Source: Syntrophomonadaceae bacterium (GTDB taxonomy: Bacteria > Bacillota > Syntrophomonadia > Syntrophomonadales > Syntrophomonadaceae). Taken from it: a DNA stretch of 35,206 bases. The stretch lies in assembly GCA_012522955.1 (NCBI GenBank), contig JAAYJK010000103.1, positions 1 to 35,206 of the forward strand, read 5' to 3'. This document shows, piece by piece, positions 18,968 to 27,752 of this stretch. The notes beneath the pieces are model-generated. The model was not told the DNA's origin and searched no databases. It saw nothing but the letters and a program-made list of their open reading frames with translations. Each line of letters begins with the position of its first letter. The first letter of the stretch is position 1. The translations under genes and the position numbers were made by a program.

Positions 18968-19252
18968 ATGACTATTAGCTTTGAGGAAGTTGAACACGTA
19001 GCTCTGTTAGCTCGTTTGCAGCTTAAAGAGAAGGAAAAGGAAAAATATGCTGAACACATGGGCTCCATATTACAATATGTTGATAAACTTCAGCAACTGG
19101 ATACTGAAGGAGTAGAACCTCTGGACCATATACTGCCGGTGTTCAACATTTTCCGTGAAGATCAAGTCAAGCCGGCTCCTAAACGAGAAGAAATTCTGGC
19201 CAATGCTCCTCTGGTGGAAGCAGGACAATACAAGGTTCCAAAAATTATTTAA
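18968..19252 (+). CDS. gatC: Asp-tRNA(Asn)/Glu-tRNA(Gln) amidotransferase subunit C
   Basis: 94 residues, typical of GatC. It shows VEHVALLARLQLKEKEKEKY at the N-terminus, and in the C-terminal half EGVEPLDHI and FREDQVKP. GatC clamps GatA and GatB together. CAGGAGG lies before ATG 18968. It starts the gatCAB operon. Confidence 0.94.
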   Translation: MTISFEEVEHVALLARLQLKEKEKEKYAEHMGSILQYVDKLQQLDTEGVEPLDHILPVFNIFREDQVKPAPKREEILANAPLVEAGQYKVPKII

Positions 19253-19264
19253 GGGGGGCTTTCA

Positions 19265-20725
19265 TTGGAATTGTATGAATTAACCTTGCATGAGCTGCAG
19301 CAGGTATTAGATAAGCAAGAAGCATCTGCCACCGAGATAATTAGCTCGGTGTTGGGACGAATCAATAAGGTGGAAGATAAAATCCAGGCCTTTATCACCC
19401 TGGATGAAGAAGGGGCTATGGCCCAGGCTCAGCAGTGTGATGCCCGGGGGAGTTTTTCCGGACTGGATGGAATACCCTATGGATTGAAAGACATTATTTG
19501 TTCCCAAGGGATGAGAACCACCTGTGCCTCCAGGATGCTGGAGAATTTTGTGCCTTTTTATGATGCTACGGTGGCGGCCCGGTTAAAGGCAGCAGGCGGA
19601 ATACTAGTTGGTAAGCTCAACCTGGATGAGTTTGCTATGGGATCTTCTACCGAGCAGTCAGCATTTTTCCCCACCAGGAATCCATGGGATTTAACCCGGG
19701 TTCCCGGAGGCTCTTCCGGTGGATCAGCGGCGGCAGTAGCAGCTGGAGAAATTCCCTTTGCTTTGGGTACTGATACCGGAGGATCAATACGGCAGCCTGC
19801 TTCCTACTGCGGGGTTGTGGGTCTTAAGCCAACTTATGGCCGGGTATCTCGCTACGGAGTGGTAGCCTATGCCTCTTCCCTGGATCAGGTAGGGGTGTTC
19901 AGCCGGGAGGTGGGAGATTGTGCCCAGGTTTTAAACTTGATTGCCGGAAAGGACTCCTTGGACTCAACCTCGGTTGAGCTAGAAAAACCTGATTTTACCT
20001 CCTTCTTAAGGGATGATATAAAAGGCCTGAAAATAGCCTATCCCCGCGAGTATTTCCAGGAGGGAATAGAAACTGAAATAAAAAACACGGTTAAGCAGGC
20101 CCTGCTCAAGTATGAGGAATTGGGAGCAATAGTTGAGGAAGTATCTCTTCCCCATTCCGAGTATGCTCTGCCTGCCTACTATCTTGTAGCTCCAGCCGAA
20201 GCCAGTGCCAATTTAGCTCGCTTCGATGGAGTGAGATATGGGCTCAGGGATTTTCAAGCGGAAAACGTGATTGAGATGTTTTCCTCAACCCGGGCAGAGG
20301 GATTTGGGGATGAAGTGAAAATGCGAATTATGCTGGGAACTTATGCCCTTAGTTCAGGCTACTATGATGCCTATTACCTTAAGGCTTTAAAGGTGAGACG
20401 GCTGATAAAAAATGATTTTGATAAAGTTTTTGCAGATTATGATTTAATAGTAGCTCCAACTACGCCTACTACAGCATTTAAACTGGGAGAACAGGTGGGA
20501 GATCCACTTACTCTATATATGAATGACATATTGACGGTACCGGTTAACATGGCTGGCTTGCCGGGAATGTCGATACCCTGCGGATTCCTGGAGGGTCTGC
20601 CGGTAGGCTTGCAGTTGATTGGACGGGCCTTTGATGAGGGCACCTTGATCAGAGCTGCCTATGCCTTTGAACAGAATACAGACTACCATCAAGCAAAGCC
20701 GGATATCGGGGGTGATATAATATGA
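19265..20725 (+). CDS. gatA: Asp-tRNA(Asn)/Glu-tRNA(Gln) amidotransferase subunit A (amidase)
   Basis: 486 residues of the amidase signature family. The catalytic Lys lies in PYGLKDII and the Ser residues in [15 protein letters not shown], followed by [22 protein letters not shown]. GatA hydrolyses glutamine and channels ammonia to GatB. The start is TTG 19265, preceded by AAGGGGGG. It begins 12 bases after gatC and overlaps gatB by four bases (ATGA). Confidence 0.95.
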   Translation: MELYELTLHELQQVLDKQEASATEIISSVLGRINKVEDKIQAFITLDEEGAMAQAQQCDARGSFSGLDGIPYGLKDIICSQGMRTTCASRMLENFVPFYDATVAARLKAAGGILVGKLNLDEFAMGSSTEQSAFFPTRNPWDLTRVPGGSSGGSAAAVAAGEIPFALGTDTGGSIRQPASYCGVVGLKPTYGRVSRYGVVAYASSLDQVGVFSREVGDCAQVLNLIAGKDSLDSTSVELEKPDFTSFLRDDIKGLKIAYPREYFQEGIETEIKNTVKQALLKYEELGAIVEEVSLPHSEYALPAYYLVAPAEASANLARFDGVRYGLRDFQAENVIEMFSSTRAEGFGDEVKMRIMLGTYALSSGYYDAYYLKALKVRRLIKNDFDKVFADYDLIVAPTTPTTAFKLGEQVGDPLTLYMNDILTVPVNMAGLPGMSIPCGFLEGLPVGLQLIGRAFDEGTLIRAAYAFEQNTDYHQAKPDIGGDII

Positions 20726-22161
20726 GTTTTGAGACTGTTATCGGCTTGGAAGTACATGTAGAACTCAAAACCAGGAGTAAAATATTTTGTTCCTGTTCCA
20801 ATGAATTTGGGGCTGAGCCTAACACCAATGTATGTCCTATATGTTCCGGTTTCCCTGGTATGCTACCGGTTCTCAATCAACAAGTGGTGGAATATGCCAT
20901 TAAAGCTGGTCTGGCCTTAAACTGTGAAATAGCTGATTATTGCAAATTTGATCGTAAGAACTATTTCTATCCCGATTTGCCCAAGGCTTACCAGATTTCC
21001 CAGTATGACTTGCCGGTGTGTAAAAAAGGTTATTTAGATATTGAGTTTGGCGGGACCAAGAAACGTATCGGTATAACCCGAGCCCATTTGGAGGAGGATG
21101 CTGGAAAGCTGGTTCATCAGGGAAGCATTAGTTCAACTCCATTTTCCCTGGTGGATTTGAATCGTTCAGGAGTACCCTTGTTGGAAATTGTATCTGAGCC
21201 TGACCTGCGCAGTTCCCAAGAAGCTAGAGCTTATATGGAAAAAATCCGTTCTGTGTTATTATTTGCCGGGGTTTCAGACTGTAAAATGGAAGAGGGTTCA
21301 TTAAGATGTGATGCCAATGTCTCAGTGCGTCCTTCCGGCCAGGCGACACTAGGTACCCGAACCGAAATTAAAAATTTAAACTCCTTTAAAGCTATGGAAA
21401 AAGCCATCGACTTTGAAGTGCAGCGGCAGATAGAAGCCATTGAAGATGGAGAGGAGATAATTCAGGAAACACGCACCTGGGAGGAGGACAAGCAAATTAC
21501 CCGGTCCATGCGCTCCAAAGAGGAAGCTCATGACTACCGCTATTTTCCTGAACCTGATCTGCCCCCACTTCGAATCAGTCGGAAATGGGTAAATGATATC
21601 ATACAGAGTATGCCTGAGATGCCGGAACAAGCCAGGGAGAGAATAATGGATGAGCATGGTCTTTCCGCCTATGATGCTAGTTTACTAACTCTGACTCCTG
21701 ATTTTCTGGGCTTTTTTGATGAATGTACTCGCTACTATCACGATGGCAAAATTATATCAAATTGGATGATGGGGGAGATGAGCAAGCTTTTAAATCAAAA
21801 AAACCTGGATATTACTCAATGCAAGATCAATCCAGTCCATTTGGTTGATATGCTGAAGTTAATGGATGAAGGCCGGATTAGTGGAAAAATGGCCAAAGAG
21901 GTTTTTGAGGCCATGTTCGAAACTGGATCCCCTCCTGAAGCAATCATAAAGGAAAAGGGAATGGAACAGATCTCAGATGAGGATACCCTGGAAAAGATAA
22001 TCCTGGAGGTTATTGCTAAGAACCCCAGGGTAGTTGAAGATTATCGCAATGGCAAGAAAAAAGCTACCGGTTTTTTGGTGGGGCAGGTAATGCAGGCCAC
22101 CCGGGGACAGGCCAATCCAGCCCTGGTCAACCAGATTCTAGCTCGAAAACTCAATAGCTAA
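20722..22161 (+). CDS. gatB: Asp-tRNA(Asn)/Glu-tRNA(Gln) amidotransferase subunit B
   Basis: 479 residues. The GatB catalytic domain opens with GLEVHVEL, then [20 protein letters not shown], whose four Cys bind zinc in the family. [19 protein letters not shown]-type residues and EDAGKL follow; the helical YqeY-like tail ends with [17 protein letters not shown]. It phosphorylates mischarged Glu- or Asp-tRNA and amidates it, giving Gln-tRNA(Gln) or Asn-tRNA(Asn). Its ATG overlaps the gatA stop (ATGA), showing translational coupling. It is the last gene of the operon. Confidence 0.96.
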   Translation: MSFETVIGLEVHVELKTRSKIFCSCSNEFGAEPNTNVCPICSGFPGMLPVLNQQVVEYAIKAGLALNCEIADYCKFDRKNYFYPDLPKAYQISQYDLPVCKKGYLDIEFGGTKKRIGITRAHLEEDAGKLVHQGSISSTPFSLVDLNRSGVPLLEIVSEPDLRSSQEARAYMEKIRSVLLFAGVSDCKMEEGSLRCDANVSVRPSGQATLGTRTEIKNLNSFKAMEKAIDFEVQRQIEAIEDGEEIIQETRTWEEDKQITRSMRSKEEAHDYRYFPEPDLPPLRISRKWVNDIIQSMPEMPEQARERIMDEHGLSAYDASLLTLTPDFLGFFDECTRYYHDGKIISNWMMGEMSKLLNQKNLDITQCKINPVHLVDMLKLMDEGRISGKMAKEVFEAMFETGSPPEAIIKEKGMEQISDEDTLEKIILEVIAKNPRVVEDYRNGKKKATGFLVGQVMQATRGQANPALVNQILARKLNS

Positions 22162-22177
22162 TGCTAGCCAATGGCCT

Positions 22178-22320
22178 TACTCTGCTTACCAGAGTACAGC
22201 AGCCATTCATCAATGGCTTAATGAAATATAATCTTAAGCCTGCTAATTGTTATAAAGGCCTGCTTACTCCAGGGGATGCTGCAGTTTTAATATTATTTTA
22301 AAGTAAATGATTAGCAGGCT
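22178..22320 (+). promoter_or_regulatory. Three consecutive hairpins between gatB and the citrate synthase-like gene
   Basis: TACTCTG-CTTAC-CAGAGTA (22178-22196), AGCCATT-CATC-AATGGCT (22201-22218) and a large stem AGCCTGCTAAT (22237-22247) with ATTAGCAGGCT (22310-22320). All three stems are perfect. CTGCTTAC occurs twice, in the first loop and inside the large loop. None has a clear T-run. It may end gatB transcription, or it may be a leader of the downstream genes; it lacks the T-box core that would mark an amino-acid-sensing leader. Confidence 0.5.
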
Positions 22321-22396
22321 GTGCTATTTGTATTACTGTGATAGAATTATGAAGTTAAACAATTTCATATGCCCTTTATGGAGAGGAGTCTGATAT

Positions 22397-23575
22397 ATGA
22401 GTTTTGATTGGTCAAGTAAGGACTGGTTTAATAATGAAGGAGCCAAGATAAATATTGTTGATACTACCTTGCGGGATGGAGAACAGACGGCCGGGGTGGT
22501 TTTTGCCAATGCAGAAAAATTGAGAATTGCCAAATACCTGGATCAGATAGGGGTTGACCAGATAGAAGCCGGGATACCGGTTATGGGTGGATTTGAAAAG
22601 CAATGCATTAAACAGATAGTTGATTATGGACTAAAGGCTAGTATAATGGCTTGGAACCGGGCGGTTATATCCGATATTCAACAGTCCATCTGTTGTGGGG
22701 TGGATGCAGTAGCTATATCCATATCAACCTCTGATATTCATATCCAGCATAAATTACAGACTACCCACCAGGATGTATTAAACCGGATGTCGGATGCGGT
22801 AAAATTTGCCAAAGACAAAGATTTATACGTTTCTGTCAATGCGGAAGATGCTTCCCGTTCCCGCATGGAATTTCTTACCGAGTTTGCTTTGATAGCTAAA
22901 CATGCTGGCGCTGATCGCCTACGTTTCTGCGATACGGTGGGAACATTGACTCCATTGACTACCTACCGTTATATTAAAACTCTAAAAGATGTTACCAGTC
23001 TGGATATAGAGATGCACACCCACAATGATTTCGGCATGGCAACTGCTAATGCTCTGGCCGGAATCCAAGCGGGAGCTAATTATGTGGGAGTAACGGTTAA
23101 TGGACTGGGGGAAAGAGCTGGCAACACCTGTCTGCAGGAAATGATCATGGTAATAAAGTATTTGATGAACATGCCGGTAAGATATGATACTACTATATTC
23201 AAGGAAGTAGCTGAATATGTAGCCAAAGCCTCGGGAAGGGAATTGCCGGTTAACAAGCCCATAGTAGGCAGTAATATCTTTGCCCACGAGTCAGGTATTC
23301 ATGGGGATGGAGTGTTGAAGAACCCATTAACTTATGAAGTATTTACTCCTGAGGAAGTAGGTCTGGAAAGACAAATAGTGATAGGCAAACACTCAGGTTC
23401 ATCTGCTATCCGGGCCAAGTTCCTGCATGAGTATGGGGTGGAATTATCCCATGAATCTTCAGAGCAGATATTAGGCAAGGTGCGGCAGCTGGCCATTGAT
23501 CTTAAAAGATCCTTATTTGATAAAGAGTTGGTTTATATCTTTGAAGAGTACAAAAGGGAAAGAGGGGACAGTTAA
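22397..23575 (+). CDS. NifV-like acyl-transfer synthase; probable Re-type citrate synthase
   Basis: 392 residues of the DRE-TIM aldolase family: VDTTLRDGEQTAG (substrate and metal motif, residues 17-29), MHTHNDFGMATANALAG with the HxH metal site, NGLGERAGN and, in the C-terminal part, ESGIHGDGV. It resembles homocitrate synthase NifV and isopropylmalate synthase, but lacks the long LeuA regulatory domain. The next genes are an aconitase-like pair and NADP-isocitrate dehydrogenase, so condensation of acetyl-CoA with oxaloacetate to citrate (Re-citrate synthase, known from Clostridium kluyveri) is the best fit. Homocitrate synthesis for nitrogenase or lysine is the alternative. The start is ATG 22397 with GGAGAGGAG before it. 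Its stop abuts the next start. Confidence 0.8.
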   Translation: MSFDWSSKDWFNNEGAKINIVDTTLRDGEQTAGVVFANAEKLRIAKYLDQIGVDQIEAGIPVMGGFEKQCIKQIVDYGLKASIMAWNRAVISDIQQSICCGVDAVAISISTSDIHIQHKLQTTHQDVLNRMSDAVKFAKDKDLYVSVNAEDASRSRMEFLTEFALIAKHAGADRLRFCDTVGTLTPLTTYRYIKTLKDVTSLDIEMHTHNDFGMATANALAGIQAGANYVGVTVNGLGERAGNTCLQEMIMVIKYLMNMPVRYDTTIFKEVAEYVAKASGRELPVNKPIVGSNIFAHESGIHGDGVLKNPLTYEVFTPEEVGLERQIVIGKHSGSSAIRAKFLHEYGVELSHESSEQILGKVRQLAIDLKRSLFDKELVYIFEEYKRERGDS

Positions 23576-24832
23576 GTGGGAAAAACCATTGCAGAAAAGA
23601 TACTCTCCAATAAAAGCAAAAGAGATGTTAAGGCAAACGATATTGTCATTGCCGATCTGGATTTCACCATGGGCCAGGATGGAACTTCGGGGCTGGCCAT
23701 ACAGGCCTTTAATGAAATGAATGCCATTAAGGTTTTTGATCCCAAACGGGTGGCTATGGTAATAGACCACAGCGCCCCCAGCCCATTGGAAGGGGTTTCA
23801 GCCCTGCATCATCAGATGAGGGCTTTTGCCAGCAGCCAGGGAATAAATTTTTACGATATTGGAGATGGGGTATGTCATCAGCTGGTTCCCGAACAAGGCC
23901 ATGTAGTGCCGGGGGATCTGGTTATTGGTGCCGATTCTCATACCTGTACCTATGGTTCTATTAATGTATTTTCTACTGGAGTCGGATCAACTGATCTGGC
24001 GGCCGGAATTATATCGGGCAAGTTGTGGTTTAAAGTGCCGGAAACCATAAAATTTGTGTTAAATGGCACTCTGCCTACTGGAGTTTATTCCAAAGACCTT
24101 ATTCTGTATTTAATTGGTGATATCACTGCCGATGGTGCTACTTATATGGCAGCCGAATACACCGGACCGGCTATTGCTGATCTGTCCGTTGAAGCCAGGT
24201 TTACCATCAGCAATATGGCTATTGAAATGGGTGCCAAGTGCGGGCTGATGGAAGCCGATGATAAAACAATAGCCTGGGTCAAGCAGCATAGCGCAAGAGA
24301 TTTTGAGCCGGTTAAAGCAGATCCGGATGCTATATATGCAAAGGTTCTGGAATACGATGTTTCCAAGCTGGAACCTCAGGTAGCTAAACCTCATACCGTG
24401 GACAATGTGTCCCCTATCAGTGAGGTGGCCGGAACCCCCATTCAGCAAGGCTTTATTGGTACCTGTACCAATGGACGTATAGAAGATCTGCGGATAGGAG
24501 CTCAAATATTAAAAGGCAGAAAAATTGGCCAGAATACTCGCTTGATCGTTGCACCTTCCTCCCGTCAGGTCATGCTGCAAGCTTTGCGGGAAGGTTTGAT
24601 CGAGACCTACGTAGAAGCGGGTGCGGCAGTAGTTACTCCTGGTTGCGGACCTTGCGTAGGTACCCATAATGGAGTTCCTTCCGATGGGGAAAACGTGATC
24701 TCAACTGCCAACCGTAATTTTAAAGGAAGAATGGGCAATAACAAGGCTTTCGTATATTTAGGATCACCTGCAACGGTGGCAGCTTCAGTTTTGACCGGGA
24801 AGATAACCGATCCCCGGGAATTTATCAGTTAG
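23576..24832 (+). CDS. Aconitase/isopropylmalate-type dehydratase, large subunit
   Basis: 418 residues of the LeuC/HacA type. IGADSHTCTYGS is visible, with the cluster-binding cysteines in GFIGTCTNGR and VTPGCGPCVG. The 4Fe-4S centre dehydrates and rehydrates a hydroxy-tricarboxylate. From its place between a citrate synthase-like gene and icd the substrate is most likely citrate/isocitrate, although the family also includes isopropylmalate and homoaconitate enzymes. GTG 23576 follows the preceding stop with no gap, and GAGGGG lies just upstream. It partners with the small subunit 12 bases downstream. Confidence 0.87.
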   Translation: MGKTIAEKILSNKSKRDVKANDIVIADLDFTMGQDGTSGLAIQAFNEMNAIKVFDPKRVAMVIDHSAPSPLEGVSALHHQMRAFASSQGINFYDIGDGVCHQLVPEQGHVVPGDLVIGADSHTCTYGSINVFSTGVGSTDLAAGIISGKLWFKVPETIKFVLNGTLPTGVYSKDLILYLIGDITADGATYMAAEYTGPAIADLSVEARFTISNMAIEMGAKCGLMEADDKTIAWVKQHSARDFEPVKADPDAIYAKVLEYDVSKLEPQVAKPHTVDNVSPISEVAGTPIQQGFIGTCTNGRIEDLRIGAQILKGRKIGQNTRLIVAPSSRQVMLQALREGLIETYVEAGAAVVTPGCGPCVGTHNGVPSDGENVISTANRNFKGRMGNNKAFVYLGSPATVAASVLTGKITDPREFIS

Positions 24833-24844
24833 AGGAGGGGCAGT

Positions 24845-25345
24845 ATGAGCATGCAAGGTAAAGTTCACAAATTTAATGACGATGTTAACACTGATTATAT
24901 AATATCTGGCCGCTATAAGTTTAAAACCTTGGATATGAGGGAACTAGCGAAACACGTGATGGAGGATTTGGATCCTGAGTTCTACTCCCATGTTAACAAA
25001 GGAGATTTCATTGTAGCCGGTAAAAATTTTGGCTGTGGTTCATCCCGGGAGCAAGCTCCCTTGGCTATCATTAATGCCGATATTAGTGCAGTAATAGCCA
25101 AATCATTTGCCCGTATTTTTTATCGCAATTGTATTAACACCGGCTTGCCTTTGATTGAGTGTGATACTGATGAGATCGATGCTGGAGATGAACTGGAGAT
25201 TAACCTCCAGGAAGGTATGCTATACAATAAAACCAAAGGATTAGAGATTGCCATAACTCCACTACCGCCGGTAATGCTCAAAATATTGTCCGAAGGCGGC
25301 CTGGTGGAACATTTTAAAAAGCACGGCACTTTTAATCTTGATTAG
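24845..25345 (+). CDS. Aconitase/isopropylmalate-type dehydratase, small subunit
   Basis: 166 residues of the LeuD/HacB type: [13 protein letters not shown], then [32 protein letters not shown] and a C-terminal tail. It forms the swivelling domain that closes over the Fe-S centre of the large subunit. The substrate-recognition loop after the ISGRY motif reads KFKT, unlike the common LRT-type sequence of isopropylmalate isomerases, which may point to another substrate. GAGG precedes ATG 24845. Confidence 0.87.
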   Translation: MSMQGKVHKFNDDVNTDYIISGRYKFKTLDMRELAKHVMEDLDPEFYSHVNKGDFIVAGKNFGCGSSREQAPLAIINADISAVIAKSFARIFYRNCINTGLPLIECDTDEIDAGDELEINLQEGMLYNKTKGLEIAITPLPPVMLKILSEGGLVEHFKKHGTFNLD

Positions 25346-25515
25346 TATTACCCCATCAAAAGCAGCCGGGCTGATAGTTTAAATAATTAACCAACCGCAA
25401 TAGCTCAAAGCTATCAAGGAAGAAGATTTCCAGTTAATTTATATAAAGGCCAAGGCTTATCGCTGGGAATTAACTAAGAAGATGTTTGCAAAATACTATA
25501 TGAGGAGTTTTACTT

Positions 25516-26802
25516 ATGACTAATCAACAAAATAATCCCCAGGGAGAAATAATTACTGTCACCAATGGGGCTTTGAATGTACCGGATCATCCTATTATAC
25601 CTTTTATAGAAGGGGATGGTACCGGTCCTGATATTTGGGCTGCGTCATATCGAGTTCTGGATAGAGCAGTAGAAAAAGCCTACGGAGGCCAGAAATCAAT
25701 AGTGTGGCACGAGGTGCTGGCCGGGGAGAAAGCCTTTAAGCAAACCGGAGAATGGCTTCCGGCCGCAACCCTGGATGCTATCCGGAAATATATCATTGCC
25801 ATTAAAGGGCCTCTCACTACTCCCATAGGGGGCGGTATTCGTTCCTTGAATGTAGCCTTGAGACAGCAACTGGATCTCTACGTATGTTTAAGGCCGGTTA
25901 GGTATTTTGATGGTGTACCTTCACCAGTAAAAAGACCTGAAGATGTGGATATAGTTATTTTCCGTGAAAATACGGAAGATATTTATGCCGGGATAGAATA
26001 TGCCCATGATTCCCAGGAAGCCAAAGAACTGATTGCTTTTTTACAGAATAAACTGGGAGTCAGTAAAATAAGGTTTCCTGAAACTTCAGGGATCGGAATT
26101 AAACCGGTATCTGAGGAAGGAAGTAAGAGGCTTGTCAGGGCTGCTATTCAATATGCCATTGATGAAGGTCGCAAGAGCGTCACCCTGGTTCATAAGGGTA
26201 ATATTATGAAATATACCGAAGGTTCCTTTAAACAATGGGGTTATGAGCTGGCAGAAACGGAGTTTGCGGATAAGACTTTTACTTGGGATCAGTATGACCG
26301 CATTAAGGAAACAGAAGGAGAAGCGGCTGCTGATGCTGCCCAAGCCCAGGCCAAGGTGGAAGGCAAAGTTATCGTTAAGGATGCTATTGCCGATATATTT
26401 CTGCAGCAGGTTTTGACCCGGCCAACCGAATTTGAAGTGGTGGCTACCTTGAACTTAAACGGAGACTATGCCTCGGACGCACTGGCAGCCCAGGTAGGCG
26501 GAATAGGAATTGCTCCTGGCGCCAACATTAATTATGTTACTGGTCATGCCATATTTGAAGCCACCCACGGTACTGCCCCCAAATATGCAGGTTTGGATAA
26601 GGTTAATCCATCCTCGGTCATACTCTCCGGGGTAATGATGCTGCAGCACCTGCAATGGAATGAAGCTGCCGATTTGATTATCAAAGCCATGGAACAGACT
26701 ATCTCCAGCAAGATAGTGACTTACGATTTCGCCCGGCTTATGGAAGGGGCTACCGAAGTCAAGTGTTCTCAGTTTGCCGATGAGCTGATAAAGAATATGT
26801 AG
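25516..26802 (+). CDS. icd: NADP-dependent isocitrate dehydrogenase
   Basis: 428 residues, close to the E. coli and Bacillus enzymes. [20 protein letters not shown] holds the substrate Ser and Arg residues, and [14 protein letters not shown] and [14 protein letters not shown] follow. [16 protein letters not shown] has the Lys-Tyr pair and VTYDFARLM the Tyr and Arg that select NADP in the E. coli enzyme. It decarboxylates isocitrate to 2-oxoglutarate, giving NADPH. GAGGAG lies eight bases before ATG 25516. It lies 170 bases after the small dehydratase subunit; with the synthase and dehydratase it forms the oxidative branch feeding glutamate synthesis. Confidence 0.95.
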   Translation: MTNQQNNPQGEIITVTNGALNVPDHPIIPFIEGDGTGPDIWAASYRVLDRAVEKAYGGQKSIVWHEVLAGEKAFKQTGEWLPAATLDAIRKYIIAIKGPLTTPIGGGIRSLNVALRQQLDLYVCLRPVRYFDGVPSPVKRPEDVDIVIFRENTEDIYAGIEYAHDSQEAKELIAFLQNKLGVSKIRFPETSGIGIKPVSEEGSKRLVRAAIQYAIDEGRKSVTLVHKGNIMKYTEGSFKQWGYELAETEFADKTFTWDQYDRIKETEGEAAADAAQAQAKVEGKVIVKDAIADIFLQQVLTRPTEFEVVATLNLNGDYASDALAAQVGGIGIAPGANINYVTGHAIFEATHGTAPKYAGLDKVNPSSVILSGVMMLQHLQWNEAADLIIKAMEQTISSKIVTYDFARLMEGATEVKCSQFADELIKNM

Positions 26803-26855
26803 TAATATATAAGCTATTCGTTTATATAATTTAGATAAAGGGGGGATGGGCTTGT

Positions 26856-27725
26856 ATGAAAATAATTGAGTTTTATAAACTGTCCCAAAAACCAGTGCTC
26901 TCACTGGAAATTTTTCCACCCCAAGCCAGCTATCCGGTTGAATCTATATTTGAGACCATTGAAGAGCTCCGAGATTTAAAAATGGATTTTATTAGTGTAA
27001 CCTATGGAGCTGGAGGCAGTACCCGAGATAGAACGGTAGAAATTGCCTCCAGCATAAAAACGGATTATGGGATCGAGACTCTGGCTCATTTAACCTGTAT
27101 GGCTCATAGTCGGCAGGAAGTAGACTCTGTATTGGAAAGACTGTGGGATAGGGGGATTAGAAACATAATGGCCTTACGGGGTGATCCGCCCTCGGATGAG
27201 GAGGGTATAGATCCAGATCAACGAGAATACAACTATGCCCGTGAGCTAATTGAGGATGCCAGGAAGAAAGCAGATTTTGGCATTGCTGCTGCTGCCTATC
27301 CAGAAGGGCACCCGGATTGTGAAAAATTAAGTGATGACCTACTATATCTAAAACAAAAAGTAGAGGCTGGGGTAGATGTTCTGGTTACCCAGTTTTTCTT
27401 TGACAACCGGAAGTTCTATGACTTCATTGATCGTAGTTTGCAGATTGGCATAAACTGTCCGATAGTACCTGGTGTTATGCCGGTGCTAAACGCTAAACAG
27501 ATCAAGCGTATGTTAGCTTTGTCTGGTGCTTCGATACCACCCGCTTTACTGCAGTTGTTGGACAAATATGATAACCGCCCGGATGATATGGAGAAAGCCG
27601 GCATAGAGTATGCCAGTCGGCAGGTAGAAAACTTGATAATTAACAAAGTGCCGGGCATACATCTATATACCATGAACAAATCCAGACAAATAAAAGAAAT
27701 AGCTACAAACGCTGGCCTGAAATAA
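26856..27725 (+). CDS. metF: Methylenetetrahydrofolate reductase (MetF)
   Basis: 289 residues of the MTHFR TIM-barrel family: LSLEIFPPQ at the N-terminus with the catalytic Glu, VTYGAGGSTRDRT, AHLTCMA, NIMALRGDPP, AAAYPEGHP and TQFFFDN. It reduces 5,10-methylene- to 5-methyl-tetrahydrofolate using FAD. That serves methionine synthesis or, in anaerobes, the methyl branch of the acetyl-CoA pathway; the electron donor is not evident here. A GGGGGATGGG run precedes ATG 26856. It lies 53 bases after icd and may be cotranscribed. Confidence 0.93.
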   Translation: MKIIEFYKLSQKPVLSLEIFPPQASYPVESIFETIEELRDLKMDFISVTYGAGGSTRDRTVEIASSIKTDYGIETLAHLTCMAHSRQEVDSVLERLWDRGIRNIMALRGDPPSDEEGIDPDQREYNYARELIEDARKKADFGIAAAAYPEGHPDCEKLSDDLLYLKQKVEAGVDVLVTQFFFDNRKFYDFIDRSLQIGINCPIVPGVMPVLNAKQIKRMLALSGASIPPALLQLLDKYDNRPDDMEKAGIEYASRQVENLIINKVPGIHLYTMNKSRQIKEIATNAGLK

Positions 27726-27752
27726 GTCAAGGTACACTATGGCATTGACTTA

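Noticed and set aside
22397-26802. Leucine biosynthesis operon (leuA-leuC-leuD-leuB)
   Set aside because: The synthase is too short for LeuA with its regulatory domain, and the last gene is clearly NADP-isocitrate dehydrogenase by its substrate and cofactor residues.
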